Shown: piece by piece, positions 8,548-16,396 of the stretch
How positions within the stretch are numbered: position 1 is the first letter of the stretch
Layout of the letters: every line of letters starts with the position of its first letter
Assembly: GCA_964433845.1 (NCBI GenBank)
Contig: CAYSTA010000028.1
Span: 1-21,580 of the forward strand
DNA length: 21,580 bases
DNA from: MAG-121220-bin8 sp964433845
Lineage (GTDB): Bacteria; Bacteroidota; Bacteroidia; Flavobacteriales; Flavobacteriaceae
Reading direction: 5' to 3'
The notes under the pieces: generated by a model
What the model was told of the DNA's origin: nothing
Databases searched by the model: none
Seen by the model: the letters and a program-made list of their open reading frames with translations, nothing else
Made by a program: the position numbers and the translations under genes

Positions 8548-9747
8548 TTATCTTATTTTCAATGTTATTAATGAAAGAATTGCCAATAAAATTCCTATTA
8601 TCCAGAACCTTACTACTATTTTACTTTCATGATATCCTAATTTTTGGAAATGATGATGAATTGGAGACATTAGAAATAATCTTATACCTTCTCCCGATTT
8701 TTTTCTTGTGTACTTAAAATAACCTACTTGAATAATTACCGAAAGAGTTTCAAACAAGAAAATTCCACAAATCAATGGAAGCAATAATTCCTTTCGAACT
8801 ATTATAGCTATTACGGCAATTATTCCACCTATTGTCAAACTACCAGTATCTCCCATAAATATTTGGGCTGGAAAAGTATTATACCATAAAAAACCTATTA
8901 AACCTCCAATAAAAGCTGATATAAATATTACAATCTCACTAACTCTTGGAATATACATTACATTTAAATACTCAGAAAAAATTATGTTTCCTGAAATCCA
9001 TGCAAAAGCTCCCAATGTCAATGTAATTATTACTGAAGATCCTGCTGCTAGACCATCAATTCCATCTGTCAAATTTGCGCCATTAGAAACTGCACTTATA
9101 ATTAATATCACAAAAAATACAAAGACAATAAAGCTGTATTTTTCAGATTTTTCACCAATCCATGATATCAAATAAGTATAATCTAATTCATTGTCTTTTA
9201 GAAATGGAACTGTTGTTTTTGTTGATTTATATTCAATTCTTTCACTAATATTATCCTTTACATAACGATCCTTAATTGTTACATCAGGATGAAAATATAA
9301 TACTAAACCTACTACCAGTCCTAATGAAATTTGTCCTATTAATTTAAATTTTCCTTTTAAGCCTTTCTTATTTTTTTTAAAAATTTTAATATAATCATCT
9401 GCAAATCCAATAATTCCTAACCATATAGTAGTAAATATTAATATCATTATATAGATATTTTTAAAATTGGATAATAATAAGACAGGGATAATCGTTGCCA
9501 TAATGATTATTAAACCACCCATAGTTGGTGTTCCTGTTTTTTCTTTTTGTCCTATTAAACCTAAATCTCTAACAGTTTCTCCAATTTGTTTTTTTCTTAG
9601 AAAGTTTATTATATTCTTACCATATTTTATTGAGAGTGTCAATGAAAAAATAAAAGCTAATGCAGACCTGAACGAAATGTATTGAAACAAACTTGCTCCT
9701 GGTAATTGGTATTTTAATTCTAAATATTCAAATAAAAAATATAGCAT
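8548..9747 (-). CDS. mraY: Phospho-N-acetylmuramoyl-pentapeptide-transferase MraY
   Basis: Integral membrane enzyme that moves phospho-MurNAc-pentapeptide from UDP to undecaprenyl phosphate, making lipid I. Motifs in the 399 residues are TGTPTMGGL (substrate loop), FADDYIKIFKKN (the Mg-binding Asp-Asp pair), NLTDGIDGLA, FMGDTGSL and the basic loop MSPIHHHFQKLGYHE. Roughly ten hydrophobic helices are present. A soluble insertion of about 50 residues rich in charged amino acids (from about residue 150, with IKDRYVKDN) follows an early helix and is typical of Bacteroidetes MraY, which makes the protein longer than the E. coli form. Start ATG 9747 is 1 bp after the murE stop. Confidence 0.97.
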   Translation of the reverse strand: MLYFLFEYLELKYQLPGASLFQYISFRSALAFIFSLTLSIKYGKNIINFLRKKQIGETVRDLGLIGQKEKTGTPTMGGLIIIMATIIPVLLLSNFKNIYIMILIFTTIWLGIIGFADDYIKIFKKNKKGLKGKFKLIGQISLGLVVGLVLYFHPDVTIKDRYVKDNISERIEYKSTKTTVPFLKDNELDYTYLISWIGEKSEKYSFIVFVFFVILIISAVSNGANLTDGIDGLAAGSSVIITLTLGAFAWISGNIIFSEYLNVMYIPRVSEIVIFISAFIGGLIGFLWYNTFPAQIFMGDTGSLTIGGIIAVIAIIVRKELLLPLICGIFLFETLSVIIQVGYFKYTRKKSGEGIRLFLMSPIHHHFQKLGYHESKIVVRFWIIGILLAILSLITLKIR

Positions 9748-9748
9748 A

Positions 9749-11209
9749 TCAATTGTTGTTTATTAAAAATTCTTCTAAAATTTTTTTGTCATCAAAATCA
9801 ATTTTATTTTCTCCATTAATTTGATATTTTTCATGACCTTTTCCAGCAACTAAAATCACATCATTTCCCGGATTTATTTCACACGCAAACTTTATAGCTT
9901 TTCTTCTATCTATTATAGACGAAACCTTATAAAGATCTTTTTTATCTACACCTGCCTCCATCTGTTCAATAATTAATTTAGGGTCTTCAAATCTTGGATT
10001 ATCAGATGTAAATACAACTCTATCACTTAATGATGCTGCAATTTTACCCATTAAAGGTCTTTTCTCTTCATCTCTGTCCCCACCACAACCTAATACTGTA
10101 ATTAATAAACTTTTATGTTTCAAATCATTTAATGTTTGTAAAATATTTTGAATTGAATCTGGACTATGCGCATAATCAACTATTCCAATTTTATTACTTT
10201 TATTTTTTGAAATCTTTTCAAATCTACCCTCAACAGTTTTGAAACGACTAACATTATTTAAAATTTCTTCTTCTTTGAAATCAAAATTTTTAGCTAAAGA
10301 GTAGGTAGCTAAAATGTTATATGCATTAAAATTTCCAATTAAGCTAGTCCATACTTCTGAGCCATTTATTTCCATTTTCATTCCATCAAAATCTTTTTCA
10401 AAAATTTTCAGAGAATAGTCAGCGTTAGATTTTAGAGCATATCTATAAATTTTTGCTCTACAATTTTGAACCATATAATTACCATTCTTATCATCAATAT
10501 TTACAATAGCTAAAGAATTAGTATCAAGAGAATCAAAAAACTTTTTTTTAATTTCTCTATATTCACTAAAAGTTTTATGATAATCTAAATGATCATGTGA
10601 AAGATTTGTAAAAACACCTGCTTTAAAATTCAATCCATAAATTCTTTTTTGTTTTATTGCATGTGAAGAAACCTCCATAAAACAAAACTCAACTTTAGAT
10701 TCTATCATCTCATCTAAAACCTTATTTAATGTCAGAGGATCTGGTGTTGTGTGATTTGATTCTATTTTTTTATCTCCTATAACAATCTTGTTAGTTGAAA
10801 TTAAACCTACTTTGTAATTAAAGAGGTTAAATAATTGAAACATTAAATTTGAAGTAGTTGTTTTCCCATTTGTTCCTGTTATTCCAATAAGGTTTATTTT
10901 TTTTGATGGATTATCATAATAATTAGAACATACTAATGCTAATGATTCTCTTATATCCTTAACTTTTACATAAGTAGCTCCTTTAATAATTTCATTTGGA
11001 ATTTCTTGACATAGAACAACTATAGCTCCTTTTTTAATAGCTTGTGGGATGAATTGATTTCCATCAATATTATTTCCTTTTATTGCTACAAACAAATCAT
11101 TTTCTAGTATTTTTCTTGAATCAAATTCAATCTTATTTATTTTAACATTAGTAGATCCTATAACAGAATTGATATTTACTTTATACAATATGTCTTTTAA
11201 AAGCTTCAT
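9749..11209 (-). CDS. murE: UDP-MurNAc-tripeptide synthetase MurE, meso-DAP type
   Basis: Cytoplasmic ligase that adds the third residue of the peptide stem. The 486-residue protein has an N-terminal UDP-binding domain (FDSRKILENDLFVAIKG), the ATP loop GITGTNGKTTTS at about residues 108-119, the central TNLSHDHLDYHKT motif containing the HDHLDYH signature, and YAHSPDSI and GCGGDRDEEKRP in the C-terminal half. The specificity motif DNPR at 403-406 marks meso-diaminopimelate ligases and argues against L-lysine. This fits Gram-negative peptidoglycan. murE begins inside the ftsI stop (ATGA, 4-bp overlap) and ends 1 bp before mraY. murF, often next in other phyla, is absent here. Confidence 0.96.
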   Translation of the reverse strand: MKLLKDILYKVNINSVIGSTNVKINKIEFDSRKILENDLFVAIKGNNIDGNQFIPQAIKKGAIVVLCQEIPNEIIKGATYVKVKDIRESLALVCSNYYDNPSKKINLIGITGTNGKTTTSNLMFQLFNLFNYKVGLISTNKIVIGDKKIESNHTTPDPLTLNKVLDEMIESKVEFCFMEVSSHAIKQKRIYGLNFKAGVFTNLSHDHLDYHKTFSEYREIKKKFFDSLDTNSLAIVNIDDKNGNYMVQNCRAKIYRYALKSNADYSLKIFEKDFDGMKMEINGSEVWTSLIGNFNAYNILATYSLAKNFDFKEEEILNNVSRFKTVEGRFEKISKNKSNKIGIVDYAHSPDSIQNILQTLNDLKHKSLLITVLGCGGDRDEEKRPLMGKIAASLSDRVVFTSDNPRFEDPKLIIEQMEAGVDKKDLYKVSSIIDRRKAIKFACEINPGNDVILVAGKGHEKYQINGENKIDFDDKKILEEFLINNN

Positions 11210-13182
11210 GATAATTCTAGAATTATCTTTTTGTTTTTTGAATTATTAACTATTTTAAAGTTTTTAATAATTAAACCCTTTCCTTTATGTTCAACATTGA
11301 ATCCTAAGTTTTCTAATATGGGTAAAACATCGTGAAAATATTTGCCCTTTAAATTCTCGATTTTATTTCTTTTATTAATAATTTTTAACTCAACATTTCT
11401 TAATCTATTATTAATTAAATCTTTTTCAATTATTTTAGATTTTAATTGAGGGGTAATAGAAAACAATTTTTCCGCAATTCTTTTAAATACTGGCGCTGCA
11501 ACTATGTTTCCATAATACCCTTTACTTTTATCAGGTTTATGTATTACTACTATACATGAATACTTTGGTTTATCAGCAGGAAAATATCCTACAAAAGTTG
11601 ATATATATTGTACATTATCTGTATTATAATCTACCTGACAAGTCCCTGTTTTCCCTGCTATCTTAAATTGATCAGACTTTATATTATAGGCTGTACCTCC
11701 TTCTTCATTAACAACACTTTCCATCATTAACTTTATTTCTGATAATGTTTCTTTAGAGCAAATAGATGGATTTAAAACAATCTTATTAACAACATCATTT
11801 GTATTACTATTCTTTTTATTTAAAAAAACAGGTTTTAATAATTCACCATCATTTGCAATAGCATTATAAAAAGATAAAGTTTGCAGTGGAGTTAATGATA
11901 CCCCATAGCCATATGCCATCCATGGAAGTGATAAGCCATTCCAATTTTTATCTTTAGGATGTGGTATTATCGGTAATCCTTCACCTTTTATTGATAAATT
12001 CAAGGTGTTATTTAATCCCATATTATATAATCTGTCAGAAAATTTTTGAGGATTTTTGGAATATCCTTTTGTAATAATATCAACAATCCCTGTATTTGAA
12101 GAAAATTTAAAAACTTCTTTAGCTGTTATCTTCCCATAACCTCCTTTTTTAGAATCCCTAACTTTATTTCCATAAAATGAAAGTATACCATCTTTTGTAT
12201 CAATGATTGTAGAAGGTTCTACAATATCATCTTCCAAAGCAGCTATCATTGACATTAATTTAAAAGTAGATCCTGGTTCATGAGATTCACCAACAGCGTA
12301 ATTTAATTTTTCAAAATATTTTCCTTCTGATGTTCTTCCCAAATTTGAGATTGCTTTAATTGCTCCTGTTTTAGTTTCCATAACCACAACAGAGCCATGA
12401 TCGGCTTCAAATTTTTCCAATTGTGACAATAGAGAATGGTGTGCAATATCTTGAAGACCAACATTAATGGTAGTCATAATATCTATACCAGGATTAGGCT
12501 CTCTTTCATTTTGATTAGCTAAAGGTTTCCATTTTCCGTTTGAAATTTTTTGCATTAGCTGTGATCCATTTCTCCCTCTCAATAATTCTCCATATGCATG
12601 CTCTAATCCTACTCCTACGTAAATATTTTTCTCATTTATTCTTTCATATCCTACTGTTCTTTCAGCAATTTTATCTAATGGGTATTCTCTATAATTTTTT
12701 TTTTCTATAATTAAGCCTCCCTTTATTCCACCCATTTTAAACAAAGGCATTTTTTTAATATCATTAAGAGTATTTATAGAAATATTTTTTGCAATTGGAT
12801 GATATCTTTTGTTTAATGTCTTAGCATTAATTAAAGATTGCTTAAAAAAATTTAAAGGTTTATTAAATTTTATTGATAAAGCTTCAGAAAGTGAATTAAT
12901 ATATTTATTAAAGTTTTGATTTGTAACAGTAACTGCATCAAAATACACATCATAATTAGTAATTGATGAAGCTAAAAGGCTTCCGTCATCTGAATAAATA
13001 TTACCTCTCTTTGGAGTAATAATGAAGTTTTTAATTGTTTTTTCTTTTGCAATTTTTCTGTACTTTTCTCCTTCTAAAAACTGAATATCAAATATTCTAT
13101 ATCCAATTCCTAAACCCAAAACAACCAGAATACTAGCAACGAAATATAGCCTGTATAAAAATTGTTTTTGGTTAGTTAACAT
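11206..13182 (-). CDS. ftsI: Septal class B penicillin-binding protein (FtsI/PBP3) with C-terminal PASTA-like domain
   Basis: Membrane-anchored D,D-transpeptidase that crosslinks septal peptidoglycan with FtsW. In 658 residues one sees an N-terminal anchor (about 11-31), the dimerisation/pedestal region starting TPKRGNIYSDDG (about 56-67), and the transpeptidase domain with the acyl-serine motif STFK (Ser305-Lys308), SSN (361-363) and KTG (511-513). From about residue 605 there is a single degenerate PASTA-like segment (KGKYFHDVLPILENLGF). PASTA tails on FtsI are usual in Bacteroidetes. Position between ftsL and murE supports the septal enzyme over the elongation PBP2. Its start overlaps the ftsL stop by one base and its stop overlaps the murE start by four. 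Confidence 0.95.
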   Translation of the reverse strand: MLTNQKQFLYRLYFVASILVVLGLGIGYRIFDIQFLEGEKYRKIAKEKTIKNFIITPKRGNIYSDDGSLLASSITNYDVYFDAVTVTNQNFNKYINSLSEALSIKFNKPLNFFKQSLINAKTLNKRYHPIAKNISINTLNDIKKMPLFKMGGIKGGLIIEKKNYREYPLDKIAERTVGYERINEKNIYVGVGLEHAYGELLRGRNGSQLMQKISNGKWKPLANQNEREPNPGIDIMTTINVGLQDIAHHSLLSQLEKFEADHGSVVVMETKTGAIKAISNLGRTSEGKYFEKLNYAVGESHEPGSTFKLMSMIAALEDDIVEPSTIIDTKDGILSFYGNKVRDSKKGGYGKITAKEVFKFSSNTGIVDIITKGYSKNPQKFSDRLYNMGLNNTLNLSIKGEGLPIIPHPKDKNWNGLSLPWMAYGYGVSLTPLQTLSFYNAIANDGELLKPVFLNKKNSNTNDVVNKIVLNPSICSKETLSEIKLMMESVVNEEGGTAYNIKSDQFKIAGKTGTCQVDYNTDNVQYISTFVGYFPADKPKYSCIVVIHKPDKSKGYYGNIVAAPVFKRIAEKLFSITPQLKSKIIEKDLINNRLRNVELKIINKRNKIENLKGKYFHDVLPILENLGFNVEHKGKGLIIKNFKIVNNSKNKKIILELS

Positions 13183-13487
13183 TAGTTTACAATTATTTTT
13201 TTAGGGGGGTTATTAAAACTTTTTATTTCTCTTTCCTTCATTATTGAAGTAACATTTGATTCCATTTTTAATTTCATTACATCCTTTCTGTTCTCTACAA
13301 ACTCACTTTCTAAAACAGAAACATCATTTTTTAAATCTCCAATTAATATTATTTTTTTATCAATAGAATGAGAAGAAAAGATCATTATAATTGCCATTAT
13401 AAAAAGAAAAGTTATCAGTTTCCATTTTTTTAATGAACCTTCTTCAATTAAAAAATTTCCTAATATTATTTTATTTATTTTATTCAT
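13182..13487 (-). CDS. ftsL: FtsL-like divisome membrane protein
   Basis: Small bitopic protein of 101 residues: a cytoplasmic stretch of about 21 residues, one membrane helix at about 22-38, then a charged helical region (about 45-75, with alternating hydrophobic residues such as VSVLESEFVENR) that can form the coiled coil with an FtsB-type partner, and a Pro/Lys-rich end (NPPKKIIVN). Sequence identity across FtsL proteins is very low, so the call rests on size, topology and its place between rsmH and ftsI; the pattern agrees with Bacteroidetes FtsL-like proteins. It overlaps rsmH by 4 bp (ATGA) and ftsI by 1 bp. Confidence 0.86.
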   Translation of the reverse strand: MNKINKIILGNFLIEEGSLKKWKLITFLFIMAIIMIFSSHSIDKKIILIGDLKNDVSVLESEFVENRKDVMKLKMESNVTSIMKEREIKSFNNPPKKIIVN

Positions 13488-14377
13488 ATCCTTACCGCTG
13501 ATCTTAACTTAGCACTTCTTGATCTACTATTATTTTTTATTTCATCTTCACTAGGAATTTTAAAATTAAATGACTTTTTAAATGGCAAATTTGTTTTTCC
13601 AAAAGCATCTTTTAATGGTTCTAAGCCAAAACATCCATTTTTGATAAACCTTTTTACAAGTCTATCTTCTACAGAATGATAGGTGATAAAAGAAACTCTT
13701 CCGCCTGTCTTTAAAACATCGGGTAATTGAATTAATAATTTTTTTAAAACTTCTATCTCATCATTAACCTCAATTCTTAATGCTTGATAAATTTTTGCTA
13801 AAGTTTTATTTTCGTAACCTTTTAATAAAACTGGATCTAATAAATTATTAAACTGTTGTGTTGAATTAATTTTATTTTCATTTCTTTTATTAACAATTAA
13901 TTTTGCTATTGATCTAGAATTTCTCAAGTCAGAATACTCATAAAATATTTTTGCTAATTCTTTTTCAGAGTAATTATTTAAAATTTCTGATGCTGTCAAT
14001 TCTCCATTCTTATTCATTCTCATATCTAACTTTGATTGATGTCTGATGGAGAAACCTCTTTCTGGTTTATCAAACTGATAAGATGAGACTCCTAAATCTG
14101 CTAGAATACCATCAACCATTTGATATCCATGATATAATAAATTTTGTTTTAGAAATTTAAAATTTTGATTAACTAACAAAAGCCTATCATCTAAAATTTT
14201 GTTTTTAATTGCATCTAAGTCTTGATCAAAAGCTAATAATTTTCCTTTCATGCCTAAAGCATTTAAAATTGCTTTAGAATGTCCTCCGCCACCAAAAGTT
14301 AAATCAACATAAACTCCATCCTCTTTAATTCCTAGACTTGTGATAGATTCTTTTAACATTACAGGATTATGATACAT
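13484..14377 (-). CDS. rsmH: 16S rRNA (cytosine1402-N4)-methyltransferase RsmH (MraW)
   Basis: SAM-dependent methyltransferase that modifies C1402 in the decoding centre of 16S rRNA. The 297-residue protein begins MYHNPVMLKESI, the standard family N-terminus, followed by the SAM loop DLTFGGGGHS (residues 25-34), ADLGVSSYQFD and the Gly-Phe-Ser-Ile/RMN block typical of MraW. The C-terminus has TYHSVEDRLVKRFIK and the RSRSAKLR signature. It overlaps the end of mraZ by 11 bp and the start of ftsL by 4 bp. A ribosomal enzyme placed second in the dcw operon is the conserved arrangement in most bacteria. Confidence 0.97.
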   Translation of the reverse strand: MYHNPVMLKESITSLGIKEDGVYVDLTFGGGGHSKAILNALGMKGKLLAFDQDLDAIKNKILDDRLLLVNQNFKFLKQNLLYHGYQMVDGILADLGVSSYQFDKPERGFSIRHQSKLDMRMNKNGELTASEILNNYSEKELAKIFYEYSDLRNSRSIAKLIVNKRNENKINSTQQFNNLLDPVLLKGYENKTLAKIYQALRIEVNDEIEVLKKLLIQLPDVLKTGGRVSFITYHSVEDRLVKRFIKNGCFGLEPLKDAFGKTNLPFKKSFNFKIPSEDEIKNNSRSRSAKLRSAVRI

Positions 14378-14831
14378 CTTCTTTTTTATTTCCCATTACT
14401 TTTTCAGATAAATCTGCAAAATCAATTTCAGGATTATTAATAACGTTTTCATAAGAATCCTTATCCCAAATTTCAATAATGTTTATTGCTGTAGTTAATA
14501 CAAGATCATTCTTAGAAAAATATGTTTTTAATAAATCTTTAGGTATTAATATTCTTCCATTAGTATCTAAATCAACAACTCTAACTCCAGCTGTATACAT
14601 CCTTATAAAATCATTGTTTTTTTTAACAAACCTATTTAGTGTATTAATCTTATCCATTGTTAATTTCCATTCAGAATAAGGATGCAATTCTAAACAAGGT
14701 TGAAAAACAGATCTTTTTAGAATAAAACTTTCATTGATATTAACTCCTAATTGCTTCTTTAAAGCAATAGGTAACATCAATCGACCCTTGACATCAGCTT
14801 TACATTGATATGTTCCAATTAAATTAATCAC
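14367..14831 (-). CDS. mraZ: Transcriptional regulator MraZ
   Basis: AbrB-like swapped-hairpin DNA-binding protein that represses the dcw operon, including itself, in the species where it has been studied. Two tandem SpoVT/AbrB motifs are visible, each with the DxxxR DNA-contact signature: DVKGR in the first half and DTNGR in the second. The start chosen is GTG 14831, giving 154 residues beginning MINLIGTYQCKADVKGR, which fits the usual MraZ N-terminus. An in-frame GTG at 14885 would add 18 residues, but it lies within the operator repeats and upstream of the likely transcription start. First gene of the dcw operon; it overlaps rsmH by 11 bp. The three AAAGTGG repeats just upstream are its probable binding site. 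Confidence 0.95.
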   Translation of the reverse strand: MINLIGTYQCKADVKGRLMLPIALKKQLGVNINESFILKRSVFQPCLELHPYSEWKLTMDKINTLNRFVKKNNDFIRMYTAGVRVVDLDTNGRILIPKDLLKTYFSKNDLVLTTAINIIEIWDKDSYENVINNPEIDFADLSEKVMGNKKEDVS

Positions 14832-14852
14832 CTGATATTTTATGTGTAATCT

Positions 14853-14860
14853 CAAATATA
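14853..14860 (-). promoter_or_regulatory. Bacteroidetes -7 element of the mraZ/dcw promoter
   Basis: On the minus strand TATATTTG matches the Bacteroidetes -7 consensus TAnnTTTG exactly. Transcription would begin near 14845-14848, leaving a leader of about 15 nt before GTG 14831. No TTG is present at the -33 distance; a GTG belonging to the middle operator repeat lies 22 bp upstream instead. The position is inferred from the consensus. Confidence 0.65.
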
Positions 14861-14868
14861 TTGAAATT

Positions 14869-14898
14869 TTACCACTTTTTACCACTTTTTACCACTTT
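14869..14898 (-). promoter_or_regulatory. MraZ box: three 10-bp direct repeats, probable dcw operator
   Basis: Three perfect tandem copies of AAAGTGGTAA (minus strand; TTACCACTTT on plus) at 14869-14878, 14879-14888 and 14889-14898. The unit fits the AAAGTG(T/G)N3 box described for Mollicutes MraZ, and the 10-bp period places each copy on the same face of the helix. The array starts 8 bp upstream of the TATATTTG element and covers the -33 region, so bound MraZ would block RNA polymerase. That MraZ binds here is inference from the motif and position. Confidence 0.82.
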
Positions 14899-14940
14899 GT
14901 TAATAATTTTAATTGTAATTAAATTATGGCTGTATAATAT

Positions 14941-14953
14941 TCTGATAATCAGA
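14941..14953. promoter_or_regulatory. Short palindrome in the mraZ/hydrolase divergent region
   Basis: TCTGAT-A-ATCAGA, two perfect 6-bp arms around one base, lies about 56 bp upstream of the hydrolase -7 element and 43 bp upstream of the MraZ boxes. A second, purely A/T palindrome (TTTAATT-GT-AATTAAA) is at 14908-14923. Either could bind a dimeric regulator, but no known site is recognised and such short AT-rich palindromes occur by chance. Confidence 0.25.
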
Positions 14954-15008
14954 TCCTTATAGTTAATTAATATCGCCCTAATATCAATAATTTGTATTTT
15001 GTAATTAG

Positions 15009-15016
15009 TATATTTG
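15009..15016 (+). promoter_or_regulatory. Bacteroidetes -7 element for the hydrolase-engB pair
   Basis: TATATTTG is an exact match to TAnnTTTG, 25 bp before ATG 15042. Transcription would start near 15021-15024, which leaves about 20 nt of leader to ATG 15042 but under 10 nt to the alternative ATG 15030. No TTG is found 17-23 bp upstream; the nearest, at 14992-14994, is 14 bp away. Confidence 0.5.
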
Positions 15017-15041
15017 TTTTAAATAAGAAATGATTTTTATT

Positions 15042-15809
15042 ATGCATGAAAGAAAACATGTAGAAAAAGGAGGCTATAAATACTTAACTAGTGGAACAGG
15101 AAAACCTATTATAATTCTTCACGGATTAATGGGTGGTCTTGGAAATTTTGAAGGATTTATTTCTTATTTTCCAAAAATTGGTTATCAAATTTTCATGCCT
15201 GAATTACCAATATATACTGCTTCTCTTCTTGATACTAATGTAAAATATTTTGCAAAATTTATAAATAATTTTATAAAATATTTAAAATTGGATAAGGTGA
15301 TTTTAGTTGGTAATTCTTTAGGTGGTCACGTAGGGCTTTTACATGCTAAACTTTTTCCTGAATTTACGAAGGCTTTAGTATTAACTGGAAGCTCTGGTTT
15401 ATATGAAAATGCAATGGGCGACACCTACCCAAAAAGAGGAAATTATGAATTTATAAAAAAGAAGACACAAGATGTTTTCTACTCTGCAAAAACAGCTACT
15501 AAAGAAATTGTTGATGAGATATTTGAGGTTGTCAATGATAGAAAAAAAGTAATTAAAATTTTAGCTATGGCAAAGAGTGCAATTCGTCATAATATGTCTA
15601 ACGATCTTCCTAAAATTAAGGTTCCAACGGCATTAATATGGGGAGAAAATGATAGTGTAACCCCACCAGAAGTAGCATATGATTTCAATAAATTATTGCC
15701 TAATTCAAAATTATTTTGGATAAAAAAATGTGGTCATGCCCCTATGATGGAACATCCCAAAGAGTTTAATAATATTGTTGAAAAATGGTTTGCTGAAAAA
15801 AATTTTTAG
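15042..15809 (+). CDS. Alpha/beta-fold hydrolase, dcw-adjacent flavobacterial family
   Basis: A 255-residue serine hydrolase with no signal peptide, so probably cytoplasmic. The oxyanion motif HGLMGG is at residues 27-32, the nucleophile elbow GNSLGG puts Ser92 in place, WGENDS gives Asp204, and CGHAPMMEHP gives His232, a complete catalytic triad. The substrate is unknown; the fold covers esterases, lipases, C-C hydrolases and haloperoxidases, and I do not assign one. The same family is found upstream of engB and mraZ in many Flavobacteriia, which suggests a conserved but undefined housekeeping role. Start ATG 15042 (MHERKHVEKGGYKYL) is preferred; ATG 15030 would add MIFI. engB follows after 2 bp and is probably co-transcribed. 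Confidence 0.88.
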   Translation: MHERKHVEKGGYKYLTSGTGKPIIILHGLMGGLGNFEGFISYFPKIGYQIFMPELPIYTASLLDTNVKYFAKFINNFIKYLKLDKVILVGNSLGGHVGLLHAKLFPEFTKALVLTGSSGLYENAMGDTYPKRGNYEFIKKKTQDVFYSAKTATKEIVDEIFEVVNDRKKVIKILAMAKSAIRHNMSNDLPKIKVPTALIWGENDSVTPPEVAYDFNKLLPNSKLFWIKKCGHAPMMEHPKEFNNIVEKWFAEKNF

Positions 15810-15811
15810 CC

Positions 15812-16396
15812 ATGATCGTTGAATCTGTAAAGTTTATCAAAAGTAGCTCAAAGGCTAAAGACTGCCCTCAAACAGATATTCCAGAATTCACATTTATTGG
15901 CAGATCAAATGTTGGTAAATCATCATTGATAAATATGCTTGCTAAAAAAAAAATTGCTAAGGTCTCTGGAAATCCCGGAAAGACCTTGCTTATTAATCAT
16001 TTTTTAGTAAATAACAATTGGTTTTTGGTAGACCTTCCTGGCTATGGATATGCTAAAATATCTAAAAAAGAAAAAAAAAAAATTGAAAATGTTATAGTTG
16101 ATTATTTTAAAAATAGAGTTAATTTATCGCTAACATTTGTTTTAATTGATATTAGACATGAACTTCAAATAATTGATTTAGAGTTTATTAACTGGCTAAG
16201 TAATAATAATATTAATTTCAAAATAATTTTTACTAAAGCTGATAAATTAAAAACTAGTCAAAAAGATGAAAAAGCTAAAAAATATATTAAAATACTTTTT
16301 GAAAAAATAAAAATTTCTCCTGAGAATATTATAAGTTCATCAAAGTTAAAATTAGGAAGAGAAGAAATTATGAATTTGATTTATTCTGAACTTTGA
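15812..16396 (+). CDS. engB: Ribosome biogenesis GTP-binding protein EngB (YihA/YsxC)
   Basis: Small TRAFAC GTPase needed for late assembly of the 50S subunit. In 194 residues the G1 loop GRSNVGKS is at 30-37, the G2-type Thr in PGKTLLINHF around 55-64, the G3 motif DLPGYG at 74-79, G4 TKADK at about 147-151 and a G5-like SSSK near 175. Length matches the family. It follows the hydrolase by 2 bp. Its last 16 bp overlap the 3' end of gldC, which is transcribed toward it, so the two messages are complementary at their ends. Confidence 0.96.
   Translation: MIVESVKFIKSSSKAKDCPQTDIPEFTFIGRSNVGKSSLINMLAKKKIAKVSGNPGKTLLINHFLVNNNWFLVDLPGYGYAKISKKEKKKIENVIVDYFKNRVNLSLTFVLIDIRHELQIIDLEFINWLSNNNINFKIIFTKADKLKTSQKDEKAKKYIKILFEKIKISPENIISSSKLKLGREEIMNLIYSEL

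Noticed and set aside
9467..9685. Plus-strand open frame opposite mraY
   Set aside because: Antisense shadow of MraY membrane helices, which yields a spurious hydrophobic protein.
14479..14679. Plus-strand open frame opposite mraZ
   Set aside because: Antisense to conserved MraZ repeats and without homology I can recognise.
14869..14898. The three 10-bp repeats as the start of a CRISPR array or a recent slippage microsatellite
   Set aside because: Units are too short and lack spacers for CRISPR, and their sequence, number, period and position before mraZ fit the known MraZ box.
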